NCBI RefSeq assembly: GCF_009828925.2
Contig: NZ_WUTY02000002.1
Span: 248,001 to 312,000, forward strand
DNA: 64,000 bases
Direction of reading: 5' to 3'
From: Methylicorpusculum oleiharenae
Lineage (GTDB): Bacteria; Pseudomonadota; Gammaproteobacteria; Methylococcales; Methylomonadaceae
The position numbers and the translations under genes are program-made. The notes under the pieces are model-generated. The model did no database searches, was not told the DNA's origin, and was given only the letters and a program-made list of their open reading frames with translations. Of this stretch, positions 28,020-37,433 are shown in pieces (positions within the stretch are counted from its first letter, which is position 1; every line of letters begins with the position of its first letter).

Positions 28020-29306
28020 TTAGTTTGTGTAAGCATAGCCATCGCCTCTTTGAATGATTGTGAAGTTTTTGAAACTGGCCGTTATTCTTCCGGCCATGGT
28101 TGCAATATCCAGCCTTCCGTTTGCACGTATTCCAGCCAGCCTTCCAACATGGGTTCCGGCGTATTTGCCTTTTGACAGATCAAGCCTTACCAAGTCGCCA
28201 GTCTGGAATCCGAAGACACGCTTAACACGTCCAGCGGCATTGCGTGGGAAGCCAAACTTGTCGGTTCTGACGGTTTGCCGAGTACCTCTTCCGGTTGCCT
28301 TGATTAACAATGGCTTGGGGTTCTCAGAAATGACAACATTGGCGCCGGTTTCCCCAACGCATGCAGCGTCCGAATAATGATCTTTTGCGTAGTGTTGTTT
28401 CGATCTATTTAGCTTGGTTCGGCCTCCAGTCCAAAATGAAGTCGGCAAGCCAAATTCTTTGATGGCGTTGCCAATGGCGTACCGTGTCGCATTAACGGCG
28501 GATGCGTCCTTCAGTGGCGCTTTGGCGTATGCCAGTATGCGATTTAATCTTGCTGGATCTTTTACGAACTGCTCGACTGGCATATTGCCTTTGCCCTGAT
28601 TGCAGTACCGACATGAGATGGTTAAATTGCTAACTCGATTTGATCCGCCTTTACTGCGCGGGACAATGTGTTCGATCTCCAAAGCCGTGTCTTTTGAATC
28701 GCAATAGACGCATTGTCGCCTCCATTTTTCCAGCAGGTATTCGCGCACCTCGTAGCCGGTCAACTCGCCTTTCTGGTACTCAATGCCGCTGATTTCTGGA
28801 TTAACGATCTTTTGCAGATCAAAACGTACGGTTTCGACATGGCACTCACTGATCGGAGCACGCGAACGCAGCTTTTTCAGCCATGAAGACACATTATCGA
28901 CACGGCTTTGCAGCGAGGGTGGTAGCCAACCGGTTTTCTTGCGGCGATTAAGGAAACGTGCGGCACGGTAACGCGTTTTGCGGTTTCTCCGCCCCCTGCG
29001 CAATGAACGGCGAGATTCCAGCTTGTCTTTAATCGATTGGCCACGGTGCGACAGATTCGCGCCCCAAAGCAATTCGTTGCCGCGATTAAATTGACCAACC
29101 AAAGCAATGCCTGTCGTTTTTGAGCCTGGATCGACTTTAAACTCAACGGGCTGATTGTCAGGGTCGACTTCGTATTTCAGAATGATCGTAAAAGGCACAC
29201 GTCGATACACGGCAGCTTTACCAGCAGCCAGTAAACGCCGTGCTCTGGCCGACCTGCATGGCATCAACGGGATTTTTCGATCATCTAAAACAAAAACTCG
29301 GTTCAT
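28020..29306 (-). CDS. iscB: IscB RNA-guided endonuclease
   Basis: A 428-residue IscB. Residues 1-45 form the PLMP domain. RuvC-I aspartate D59 sits in KVDPGSKTTGIALV, followed by the arginine-rich bridge helix (about 97-125). RuvC-II glutamate E158 is in HVETVRFD. The HNH domain has C199/C202, E212-H213 and C232/C235 in the zinc-bearing fold, and RuvC-III holds H310 and D313. All catalytic residues expected for cutting both strands are present, so it looks intact. IscB is the ancestor of Cas9 and is guided by an omega RNA encoded upstream. It is inserted between PRTRC E and the PRTRC ParB gene, leaving the two PRTRC frames intact. ATG at 29306. Confidence 0.95.
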   Translation of the reverse strand: MNRVFVLDDRKIPLMPCRSARARRLLAAGKAAVYRRVPFTIILKYEVDPDNQPVEFKVDPGSKTTGIALVGQFNRGNELLWGANLSHRGQSIKDKLESRRSLRRGRRNRKTRYRAARFLNRRKKTGWLPPSLQSRVDNVSSWLKKLRSRAPISECHVETVRFDLQKIVNPEISGIEYQKGELTGYEVREYLLEKWRRQCVYCDSKDTALEIEHIVPRSKGGSNRVSNLTISCRYCNQGKGNMPVEQFVKDPARLNRILAYAKAPLKDASAVNATRYAIGNAIKEFGLPTSFWTGGRTKLNRSKQHYAKDHYSDAACVGETGANVVISENPKPLLIKATGRGTRQTVRTDKFGFPRNAAGRVKRVFGFQTGDLVRLDLSKGKYAGTHVGRLAGIRANGRLDIATMAGRITASFKNFTIIQRGDGYAYTN

Positions 29307-29545
29307 ATTGTTCTATTGGCTTTCGCCACAAATAAAGTTACGGTCACCTCGCCCGGAACATGAATGTCGTTCAGGATCGTGCTTACAAATCAACCGGGTG
29401 TCTCGGTCATACACTTCTCCCACAGTTGCCCGGAACTGGTGAAGCATTCCGGGGTGTGTCGCTTTCGCTTCACTTCATGTCGATTACTGCTTCGCAGCAG
29501 TGGGCTGGTTGGGCTTTCGATCAACACGCTTACGCGGACTAATCA
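29307..29545 (-). ncRNA. probable IscB omega RNA (HEARO RNA)
   Basis: The 240 or so bases just upstream of iscB show strong secondary structure on the minus strand. Hairpins: CTGCT/AGCAG with a four-base loop at 29487-29500; CCCGGAA at 29429-29435 paired with TTCCGGG at 29447-29453; GGCGAAAGCC at 29321-29330, a few bases before the ATG. This is the expected place and type of structure for an IscB omega RNA. The guide is normally at the 5' end, so it should lie near 29545-29600 on the minus strand, adjacent to the end of parB. Exact ends are not determined. Confidence 0.65.
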
Positions 29546-29589
29546 AAAATGACTGAGCGAGCCCAGCACGGATGCTGGACGAAGATCAG

Positions 29590-31524
29590 TCAAGCCGGAC
29601 GCTCAACCACAGCATCCAAGGTCGCGCGTTCGTCGTCGCTGTTTGCGGTGCCCGATTCTGTCCGTTCGCAATCCAAGTCGTCTGCCAAATCATCCTTGAA
29701 CGGGCTTGGCGTTTCATTGCTCGATGCCATGTCTTGATGACTATCATCACCCATAAACTTCAAAACGCAACTCGGTACAAAGCCTGAAAAGTCGTAACCG
29801 CACCCAAAAACTTCATCCAAGATTTCGTTGTTTTTCTTCTTCATCAGCGCAGCGATTTTGTGTTTCTCGCTTTGCTTTTCATAATGCTCGACGAAAGATA
29901 CGCCATTGCCGTTTACCGCTTCACGCAGTACACCTTCGATTCCTGCTTTGGTGAACGAGCCCAAGAACTCCCTATCCAGAATAAAATGGTCAGCCAGTTT
30001 TGCTTGCGTAACATTCAATACGGATGCAGCGCCTTTCGCCCATGTCTTATTCAGAATCGGATGGGGTTTTTCATGCTCACCCAGCAAATGGCTTAACAGA
30101 CGATGATTGAAAGCCAGCGTGTCTTCCATACCTAAATCCGACAACGCCTTCACGAATACCCCTATTTCGCCGCCAATTCTTGTCGGGTCTTTTAAGGACG
30201 CTGGCATTTTTTCAAACGGAAACGAACTTCTCACCAACCGATAAAGCGCGAAGGTGTTCACGCACAAGACCGCCAGTTTATTATCGGAAATCTGTTTTGC
30301 ACCAAGGTCGCGGTAAAATCCTTCGATTTTCTCAATCACTCTGGCTGGGGGAATTGCCGCACTTGCATTGCGGGTGTCATCCTCTTTTACAGCGGAACCA
30401 ATGCTAGAATCCGGGCTTTTCCCGGTCGCTGGATGGGCGGGTTTGGTTGATTTCTTGGGTAAAGTTTTACCTTTATCGTCGTTCGCCGGAACGGATGACG
30501 TTTTCAAGCTCTCTTGGTAGGCCGTCACTTTTTCTTTGTGGCAATCTAGATTAAAGCAGCAATCCTCCGTAATTCGACCCAAACGATCGGGTGAAGTGGA
30601 TAGCAAGGCACCCAAATGAGCGCATTGCTTACAGCCTTTTTCAAACTGAGATTTGCCAACGCCTTCCCCACCGGACTGGCAGATAATCTTGAAAGAATCC
30701 GGTCTTCTTTGAGTGTCGAGAAAAACGACAGCGTATTGTTCGGATAATGACGCTTTTTTCTCTAACATCGCCGCTTCGGTTTTTTGCTCAAAGCAAGCCC
30801 GATTCGCGCACCGTCCCTCGTTGATATGTTCTTCGAACAGACTGGATTGCATACTGGAGTTATGAGGGCATCCATTGCAAGCCGTCTTATCGAACGTGGC
30901 CTTCGACAAATCCAGAGAGAATGACGCCAATCGGCTTTTCAGTTCAGCAACGGAATAGCCGTTTTCGAGAATTTTGCTGAGCGTTGCGCTCTGGAAGTCG
31001 CTGGGCAGTTGCGAGAGCAATTCCGCATGACCCAGTTTGATTTGGCGTTCTGTCAGCGCAGTGAGCACTTCCGGGGCCGCATGAAGCAGCAATAACCGCG
31101 CATCGAACTTAACAGTACTCCAGCCCAAAAGCCGTAACGCTTCCTTTTTATCACCACCGCAATCACTCAACACATCCCTGGCTGCCACCGCTTCTTCGGC
31201 TGGACTCATATCAGCCCTTTGCGAATTTTCGACGGTTGCAATCAATCTGGCTTCCCTGTCGCTCAGCTTACGCACTACCGCAGGAATTTCAGTTAAACCG
31301 GCTTCCTTTGCAGCTCTCCAGCGGCGTTCACCCGCTACCACCCAATAGCCATTGCCATCAGCAACCGGCCTGACAATGATCGGCTGAATCACTCCTTCAG
31401 CCTGTACCGAAACGACTAACTGCTGAAATTCGCAGTTATCAAAGAATTTGCGTGGATTGAATCCCTCTTGAACACTGATGTGATCGATAGGCACTTTTGT
31501 GAGTTTTGCTTGATGGGTTTGCAT
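29590..31524 (-). CDS. PRTRC system ParB-family protein
   Basis: A 644-residue ParB-like protein. The N-terminal ParB/Srx nucleotide-binding domain includes the GERRWRAAKEAGL box (near residue 70) and LIATVENSQRADMSPAEEAVAA, followed by a helix-turn-helix region. Two cysteine-rich segments (CNGCPHNSSMQSS near 220 and CKQCAHLG near 290) are typical of the PRTRC ParB family. A low-complexity linker follows, then a helical C-terminal domain. ATG at 31524 is preferred over 31536 because GGAG lies about six bases before it. It is the first gene of the minus-strand cassette. Confidence 0.9.
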   Translation of the reverse strand: MQTHQAKLTKVPIDHISVQEGFNPRKFFDNCEFQQLVVSVQAEGVIQPIIVRPVADGNGYWVVAGERRWRAAKEAGLTEIPAVVRKLSDREARLIATVENSQRADMSPAEEAVAARDVLSDCGGDKKEALRLLGWSTVKFDARLLLLHAAPEVLTALTERQIKLGHAELLSQLPSDFQSATLSKILENGYSVAELKSRLASFSLDLSKATFDKTACNGCPHNSSMQSSLFEEHINEGRCANRACFEQKTEAAMLEKKASLSEQYAVVFLDTQRRPDSFKIICQSGGEGVGKSQFEKGCKQCAHLGALLSTSPDRLGRITEDCCFNLDCHKEKVTAYQESLKTSSVPANDDKGKTLPKKSTKPAHPATGKSPDSSIGSAVKEDDTRNASAAIPPARVIEKIEGFYRDLGAKQISDNKLAVLCVNTFALYRLVRSSFPFEKMPASLKDPTRIGGEIGVFVKALSDLGMEDTLAFNHRLLSHLLGEHEKPHPILNKTWAKGAASVLNVTQAKLADHFILDREFLGSFTKAGIEGVLREAVNGNGVSFVEHYEKQSEKHKIAALMKKKNNEILDEVFGCGYDFSGFVPSCVLKFMGDDSHQDMASSNETPSPFKDDLADDLDCERTESGTANSDDERATLDAVVERPA

Positions 31525-31963
31525 GACTTTCTCCATAGCTTTGCCACTTTTTAGGTTTCCCGAAAATACGGCACGGTTAATAAAAACTACGGAACAACAG
31601 TCTCACGACCTTCAAAGAACGCAAGACCTAAAAATCATTTCCTGGGCCATTGATATTCAAGCAACACCTCTCAGGTTTGTAGCTTAGGTATTTAATGGGG
31701 AACCTATAAAAATCGTTATAAGCAAAGTGAATTGCAATGAATTCTTCATTACATGATTCAGAGTGATGCAAGAGGGAAAATGAGCCAGGATTATTCCAGA
31801 TAGAAACAGCGAGACAGAAGACAAGGCAATCTGGCTTTAAGACATTCTTGACGAATTACTTGAGGTGGAATGGATAATTCAAGACGAATATTGATAGCCC
31901 AATACCAGGGTTTTTAACCGATTGTCCAAATAGCATTACCTGACAGAATTCTATTGAAAAACA
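31525..31963. other. upstream region of the PRTRC operon
   Basis: About 440 bases that must hold the promoter for the operon running to about 21.8 kb. No parS-like palindrome or convincing -35/-10 pair was identified by eye. No other gene seen. Confidence 0.45.
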
Positions 31964-31994
31964 TGTAGGGGTTCTAAGCCCAAACCCTCGTAAT
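31964..31994 (+). repeat. island-edge repeat, copy A1
   Basis: Contains the shared core GCCCAAACCCTCG followed by an AATTTT-type tract (here one base differs). Inverted partner at 32211-32241; related copies at 52016-52053 and 52160-52195. Confidence 0.8.
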
Positions 31995-32020
31995 TTTTTT
32001 AATCATTTTAAATCAATTCG

Positions 32021-32293
32021 TTAGTCAAATTTTATACCGGCTAAAATCTCATCAAAGTCGATTGGACGCACGGTGACTTTGTCTACAGCCTCCCAGCGAA
32101 AAGCCATTTGACTGAGTGTTTTCTCGCATAATCGTTGTCCAGTAGTGATTAGGGAATCCTTCGGCGTGATGTTAAACGCCTGATCGGGGGTGTAAGCCCA
32201 AGCCGCCGAAAATTCCGAGGGTTTGGGCTTTGGACCCCTACAAAGCGAAGCAGAAAAAAGGTTATCAATCTGTTCTTGTAGCTCGTTAATCAA
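32021..32293 (-). CDS. hypothetical protein, 90 aa
   Basis: A 90-residue protein with no recognised domain; residues about 18-28 (CRGPKPKPSEF) are encoded by repeat copy A2 itself. It could be a genuine small gene or only an open frame across the repeat. ATG at 32293. It is the only minus-strand frame at the left edge of the island. Confidence 0.35.
   Translation of the reverse strand: MINELQEQIDNLFSASLCRGPKPKPSEFSAAWAYTPDQAFNITPKDSLITTGQRLCEKTLSQMAFRWEAVDKVTVRPIDFDEILAGIKFD
32211..32241 (-). repeat. island-edge repeat, copy A2
   Basis: Inverted relative to A1: AAAATTCCGAGGGTTTGGGC then a GACCCCTACA end. A second partial, plus-oriented copy just before it (32185-32218, GCCCAAGCC) makes this site a hairpin by itself. 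Confidence 0.8.
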
Positions 32294-32378
32294 TGCTATT
32301 CAAACACGCAAGTACAGCTTAGCGTAATATTTTTTCCGAATTCTGCCACTACCTCTTTAGCAATTCCAAAGATTGTCC

Positions 32379-32406
32379 TTGACAGAGTGTACTAATATTA
32401 TAGATA
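32379..32406 (+). promoter_or_regulatory. candidate sigma-70 promoter of the AAA ATPase gene
   Basis: TTGACA at 32379-32384 followed after 16 bases by TAGATA at 32401-32406. The ribosome binding site AGTAGG and the ATG at 32446 follow. The -35 is perfect; the -10 is only fair. Confidence 0.5.
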
Positions 32407-32445
32407 TTATGTTTTTATCGTAAATTCTATAAAGTAGGTATATAA

Positions 32446-33642
32446 ATGGACCCAATACGTAATCCATTTGCCCCTGGTGCTGGTAGCCCGCCTCCTGAGC
32501 TTGCTGGTCGTGACAGTGTTCGCCAAAAAATGAAACTTTGTCTTGGACGCCTGCGCATTGGCCGTCCTGCAAAAAGCGTCATGCTTGTGGGTCTACGTGG
32601 AGTTGGTAAAACGGTACTTTTGGACCGAATGATGAAAGATGCCGAAGCCGACGGTATGATAACCATTCGCATTGAAGCACCAGAAGGACGCTCATTGCCG
32701 GCCATGTTGGCACCACAATTACGTTTGGCGTTGCTTAGATTAAATCGCATCGCTAAGGCGGCAGACTACGCAGTTCGTGGCCTAAAGGCATTGGCTGGAT
32801 TTGCCAGTAAGCTAAAGGTAACATTCAATGACATAGAGGTTGGATTTGATTTCGATCCGGAGCCAGGCCTTGCTGATAATGGTGATCTTGAAGGCGACCT
32901 GACAATGCTGTTAGAGCAAGTAGGTTTGGCGGCAAAAGCGGCGGAAACGGTTGTAGCCATTTACATCGATGAATTGCAATATGTAGAAGAAGCGCAGTTG
33001 GCAGCTCTCATTTCGGCGTTACACCGCTGTTCGCAGAATCAATTACCACTTACTGTTATTGGCGCTGGACTCCCACAACTGCGAGGCAAAATGGGCGATG
33101 CCAAGTCATATTCCGAGCGACTGTTTGATTTTCCTGAGATTGGCCCGTTAAACGCTGCTGATGCAACTGAGGCCATCGTTAAGCCTATCTTGAGCGAGGG
33201 AGCAGAAGTTGACGCAAGTGCGGTAGATCTGATTATTGCGGAAACAAAGGGGTATCCCTATTTCCTTCAGGAATGGGGAAAACATGCATGGGATATTGCG
33301 ACGCAGAGTCCAATTGCCAATAGTGACATTGAGCGTGCATCCAAGGAAGCCATCGCAACTTTGGATGAAAGTTTTTTCCGTGTTCGGTTTGATCGTCTCA
33401 CACCAAAGGAAAAACAATACCTGCGTGCCATGGCTGAATTGGGCCCAGGTCCACACAGATCAGGCGATATTGCTGCCGAGCTGGCCCGTGAAACCTCATC
33501 ACTGGGACCGATCCGCAGCAGTTTAATTGTGAAGGGAATGATTTGGAGCCCTACACATGGTGATACAGCGTTTACTGTGCCTTTGTTCGATGAATTTATG
33601 AAAAGAATCGTACCGGGCAAAGACTGGACAAAAACCGAATAA
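32446..33642 (+). CDS. AAA-family ATP-binding protein (ORC/AAA_16-like)
   Basis: A 398-residue ATPase. Walker A GLRGVGKTVLL is near residue 48, Walker B VAIYIDELQYV near 168, and a sensor-like IGAGLPQL near 204. The last 100 residues (LTPKEKQYLRAMAELG...) look like a winged helix. The fold resembles the ORC/AAA_16 group. It is the first plus-strand gene of the island, 132 bases before the DUF499 gene, so it may be cotranscribed or separate. Similar proteins occur widely; function unknown, possibly an accessory to the following defence operon. Confidence 0.75.
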   Translation: MDPIRNPFAPGAGSPPPELAGRDSVRQKMKLCLGRLRIGRPAKSVMLVGLRGVGKTVLLDRMMKDAEADGMITIRIEAPEGRSLPAMLAPQLRLALLRLNRIAKAADYAVRGLKALAGFASKLKVTFNDIEVGFDFDPEPGLADNGDLEGDLTMLLEQVGLAAKAAETVVAIYIDELQYVEEAQLAALISALHRCSQNQLPLTVIGAGLPQLRGKMGDAKSYSERLFDFPEIGPLNAADATEAIVKPILSEGAEVDASAVDLIIAETKGYPYFLQEWGKHAWDIATQSPIANSDIERASKEAIATLDESFFRVRFDRLTPKEKQYLRAMAELGPGPHRSGDIAAELARETSSLGPIRSSLIVKGMIWSPTHGDTAFTVPLFDEFMKRIVPGKDWTKTE

Positions 33643-33774
33643 TAGATGGTTGCTAATCAACAATATGATTCTAATTCTAGTTTATTTAATAGCAATTAAT
33701 TAAATAGCAAGGGATTTATAAAAAATGAATGCAGCAAATTTAATAGTGATTTGGAAAGAAAGCAGGAGCAATAA

Positions 33775-36700
33775 ATGAGAACCATCCGAAGCGCCTGTAA
33801 GCTTCAGCCAAAAGCCCTCGATATTAATGTTGGTGATCAGATAGAGCAGCTCGACCAGATCATTAATGAAACCAATGGTCAGGAGTATTTCAATAAAACC
33901 TTCATCACTGACGGGATGAAGTCTCTTTTGACAAAAGGTATGTCCCGCCTGGCCGGGAAATCGAATGACACTGTTTTTCACCTGAAACAAGCAATGGGGG
34001 GTGGTAAAACTCATTTAATGGTGGGTTTTGGGCTTCTCGCTAAAGATCAGGCTCTTCGTTCCAACCAGATTGGGGTAATGCCATATCAATCCGATTTTGG
34101 AACTGCAAAGATTGCTGCGTTCAATGGCAGAAATAATCCACCTACCTATTTATGGGGAGAAATAGCCCGTCAACTAGGTAAGGAATCTCTATTCCGCGAG
34201 TATTGGGAAGCAGGAGCGAAAGCGCCTGATGAAAGAGCTTGGATGCAAATTTTCGATGGTGATACCCCCATCTTAATTTTACTCGATGAGATGCCACCCT
34301 ATTTCCATTATTACAGTACGCAGGTTTTAGGTAATGGTACAGTTGCGGACGTGATCACCCGAGCTTTTTCCAATATGCTCACCGCTGCGCAGAAGAAAAA
34401 GAACGTCTGTATCGTTGTTTCCGACTTGGAAGCGGCTTACGACACCGGTGGTAAATTGATTCAACGCGCACTTGATGATGCAACTCAGGAGTTAGGCAGA
34501 GCGGAAGTCAGTATTACGCCAGTAAACCTTGAATCAAATGAAATCTATGAAATCCTGAGAAAGCGCTTATTCCTGTCTCTTCCTGATAATAGTGAAATCT
34601 CAGATATTGCCGGGGTGTATGCAAGCCGTCTTGCCGAGGCTGCAAGAGCCAGAACAGTTGAACGTAGTGCAGAAGCCCTTGCCACTGAAATTGAATCGAC
34701 CTATCCATTTCACCCCAGCTTTAGAAGTATCGTTGCTCTTTTTAAGGACAATGAAAAATTTAAGCAAACCCGTGGCTTAATGGAGCTTGTTTCCCGATTA
34801 CTGAAATCAGTCTGGGAAAGTAATGAGGATGTTTATCTAATTGGTGCTCAGCATTTTGATCTGTCGATAGCGGATGTCCGGGAAAAACTCGCGGATATTT
34901 CTGAAATGCGTGATGTTATAGCTAGAGACCTGTGGGACTCATCCGACAGCGCTCATGCACAGATCATCGATATAGATAACGGCAATAACTACGCCAAGCA
35001 AGTAGGAACGTTGCTACTAACAGCGAGCTTATCAACGGCCGTAAATTCTGTAAAAGGCCTCTCAGAAAGCGAGATGCTTGAATGTCTGATTGATCCCATC
35101 CGTCAGGCCAGTGATTTTCGTGCCGCTTTTACGGAGCTTCACAAAGCAGCCTGGTATCTTCACCAGACACAGGAGGGAAGAAGCTATTTCGACCGTCAGG
35201 AGAACCTGACCAAAAAACTGCAAGGTTATGCAGATAAGGCACCACAGAACAAAGTCGATGAACTGATACGTCATCGTTTAGACGAGATGTATAAGCCAAC
35301 AACAAAAGAGGCTTATGATCGAGTACTTCCGCTACCTGAAATGGACGAGGCCGAAGCAGTGCTTAAAACTACACGGGCTTTACTCATTATCAGTCCTGAC
35401 GGTAAAGCACCGCCAGAAGTGGTGAAACGCTTTTTTGGTAGCTTGATTAATAAAAACAACATTCTCGTTCTTTCCGGCGAGAAATCATCGATGGCAAGCG
35501 TTGATAAGGCGGCAAGGCATGTCTACGCGGTGACGAAGACGGATAGCGAGATCAATGCATCGCATCCTCAACGAAAAGAACTCGATGAAAAGAAAGCGCA
35601 GTACGAACAGGACTTTCAAACGACTGTCCTTTCAGTGTTTGATAAGCTTATGTTTCCTGGTAAAAACGGTGACGAAGATGTGCTCCGCACTAAAGCTCTG
35701 GACAGCACCTATCCTTCCAACGAACACTATAACGGCGAACGTCAGATTATCAAAACCCTCACTTCAGATCCTATTAAACTTTACACCCAAATTCCCGAAA
35801 ACTTTGATGCCCTCAGAGCGCGATCTGAACAGTTGCTGTTTGGGGCACAGGACGAGGCTAGAAAAACAGACCTGCTGGATAAAATGAAACAGAAAACTCA
35901 AATGCCTTGGCTTCCCTCCAAAGGATTTGATCAGCTTGCACAGGAAGCTTTTCAAAGAGGTATTTGGGAAGATTTGGGTAATGGCTATATCACTAAAAAA
36001 CCCAAGGCAAAACAGACCGAGGTTTTAGTTTTTCCAGATAGTACGCCCGATGACAACGGAAAAGTGCGTCTAAAAATTGACGTGGTCAATGCCGGAAACA
36101 GCCCCAAAATTCACTATCAGGAAGACGGTGAAGTGACGACTAAGTCCCCCATTCTGACTGACAATGTCCTGCTCACCAAGGCATTGCGAGTGCAGTTTAT
36201 TGCCATTGATCCTACCGAAAAAAATCAGACGGGTAATGCTACAACCTGGACAAATGAATTAACCATCAGAAATCGCTTTGATGAGGTTGCTCGTAAAGTG
36301 GAGCTTTTTGTCGCTCCTAAGGGAACTATCCGCTATACCCTTGATGGCTCAGAGGCAAGAAATGGTATTGATTACACAGGGGCAATAGAAATTGGCGACA
36401 ATGCAGCTACAGTCTATGTGTTTGCAGAATGCGAGGGTATCGAAGCAAAACGTAACTTTTCCTTTGCGGAATCTGGCTCAAAAGAGATTCTGATTATTAA
36501 GGAAAAACCAGCGCAGCTATACAGCCCTACGCCCAAGCGACTTGATAACGCCGCAAAAACCTATGAAGGTCTTAAACTCGCCAAAGAGAAAAACATCACT
36601 TTTGAACAGGTGACGCTTATTATCGGCTCTGCCCCTAAGGTAATCCACCTATCCCTAGGTGAGATGAAAATTGATGCTGATTTTATTGAAAAGGCACTGT

Positions 36701-36843
36701 CACATCTTCAAACCCTGGTTACACCAGAGGCACCGGTGGCGATGCAGTTTAAAAAAGCCAACACCTTTACGGGACATGATTTGGAGCAATTCGCCAAGGC
36801 GTTGGGTATAGAACTCATCAATGATGAGGTCATTCAAGAATGA
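33775..36843 (+). CDS. DUF499 ATPase of an Hma-like anti-phage system
   Basis: A 1022-residue protein with Walker A QAMGGGKTHL (about residue 73) and Walker B LILLDEMPPYF (about 166), the pattern of the DUF499 ATPases annotated as anti-phage-associated. The C-terminal third is beta-rich with a chitobiase-like repeat (IRYTLDGSEARNGIDYTGAI near 850). It would supply ATP-driven function in the defence complex. AGGAG lies nine bases before the ATG. The stop overlaps the next gene's ATG by four bases. Confidence 0.85.
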   Translation: MRTIRSACKLQPKALDINVGDQIEQLDQIINETNGQEYFNKTFITDGMKSLLTKGMSRLAGKSNDTVFHLKQAMGGGKTHLMVGFGLLAKDQALRSNQIGVMPYQSDFGTAKIAAFNGRNNPPTYLWGEIARQLGKESLFREYWEAGAKAPDERAWMQIFDGDTPILILLDEMPPYFHYYSTQVLGNGTVADVITRAFSNMLTAAQKKKNVCIVVSDLEAAYDTGGKLIQRALDDATQELGRAEVSITPVNLESNEIYEILRKRLFLSLPDNSEISDIAGVYASRLAEAARARTVERSAEALATEIESTYPFHPSFRSIVALFKDNEKFKQTRGLMELVSRLLKSVWESNEDVYLIGAQHFDLSIADVREKLADISEMRDVIARDLWDSSDSAHAQIIDIDNGNNYAKQVGTLLLTASLSTAVNSVKGLSESEMLECLIDPIRQASDFRAAFTELHKAAWYLHQTQEGRSYFDRQENLTKKLQGYADKAPQNKVDELIRHRLDEMYKPTTKEAYDRVLPLPEMDEAEAVLKTTRALLIISPDGKAPPEVVKRFFGSLINKNNILVLSGEKSSMASVDKAARHVYAVTKTDSEINASHPQRKELDEKKAQYEQDFQTTVLSVFDKLMFPGKNGDEDVLRTKALDSTYPSNEHYNGERQIIKTLTSDPIKLYTQIPENFDALRARSEQLLFGAQDEARKTDLLDKMKQKTQMPWLPSKGFDQLAQEAFQRGIWEDLGNGYITKKPKAKQTEVLVFPDSTPDDNGKVRLKIDVVNAGNSPKIHYQEDGEVTTKSPILTDNVLLTKALRVQFIAIDPTEKNQTGNATTWTNELTIRNRFDEVARKVELFVAPKGTIRYTLDGSEARNGIDYTGAIEIGDNAATVYVFAECEGIEAKRNFSFAESGSKEILIIKEKPAQLYSPTPKRLDNAAKTYEGLKLAKEKNITFEQVTLIIGSAPKVIHLSLGEMKIDADFIEKALSHLQTLVTPEAPVAMQFKKANTFTGHDLEQFAKALGIELINDEVIQE

Positions 36844-37433
36844 TGCAAACCACAGATTTTGGTGCGCCATCCGGATTTGGAGCACATTGCTTTTATGTGG
36901 AAATTCCGGCCATTCCTCGATACGCGGTCCGCATTTATGAGGACTATGGCTTTGATGGGGATGAGAGCCGTCGTGAGACGACAGAGTGTCGCGTAATTCT
37001 TGCTCGGGAACTCTGGACCAAAATTCGGGATGATGCTCGCCGTGATTTTAATGCCCGCCTGAAGGCGAAAAAGCAGAGCACTGGATCATGGAATACTGGC
37101 ACGGTTAAGCTTGATCGGTTTTTAGGTCGTGAGCTTTGCGTTTTAGCCTGGGCGGCAGAACATGCAACTCCTCAGGAGTGTTTAATCATCTGTCAAAAGT
37201 GGCTTGCCCTGCGTCCGGAAGAACGCTGGTGGTTTTACTCAAAGACTGCTGCCGAAGCCAGGCTGGCAGATCAGTCCGAGCGGGGCTGGCGTAAGGCACT
37301 TTATTGTGCTCTCTCCGATGGAATCAGCATAAAACTTGAGCAGAAAATCAAACCTAAAGGTTTAAAAACAAAAGATGTTAATGAAGAGGCTCTGCCATCC
37401 CTCTTTGATTTTATTGAAATTGGGGAAATATAA
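36840..37433 (+). CDS. DUF3780 protein of the Hma-like system
   Basis: A 197-residue protein matching DUF3780: GFGAHCFYVEIPA at the start, RETTECRVILARELWTKI, LGRELCVLAWAAEH and the LRPEERWWFYSKTAAEAR stretch. DUF3780 has no known activity and is found almost only with DUF499 and DUF1156 genes. The ATGA overlap with the DUF499 gene and the TAATG overlap with the next gene show a tight operon. Confidence 0.88.
   Translation: MMQTTDFGAPSGFGAHCFYVEIPAIPRYAVRIYEDYGFDGDESRRETTECRVILARELWTKIRDDARRDFNARLKAKKQSTGSWNTGTVKLDRFLGRELCVLAWAAEHATPQECLIICQKWLALRPEERWWFYSKTAAEARLADQSERGWRKALYCALSDGISIKLEQKIKPKGLKTKDVNEEALPSLFDFIEIGEI

Noticed and set aside
31525-31963. parS-type centromere upstream of ParB
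   Set aside because: No clear repeated or palindromic site was found by eye.
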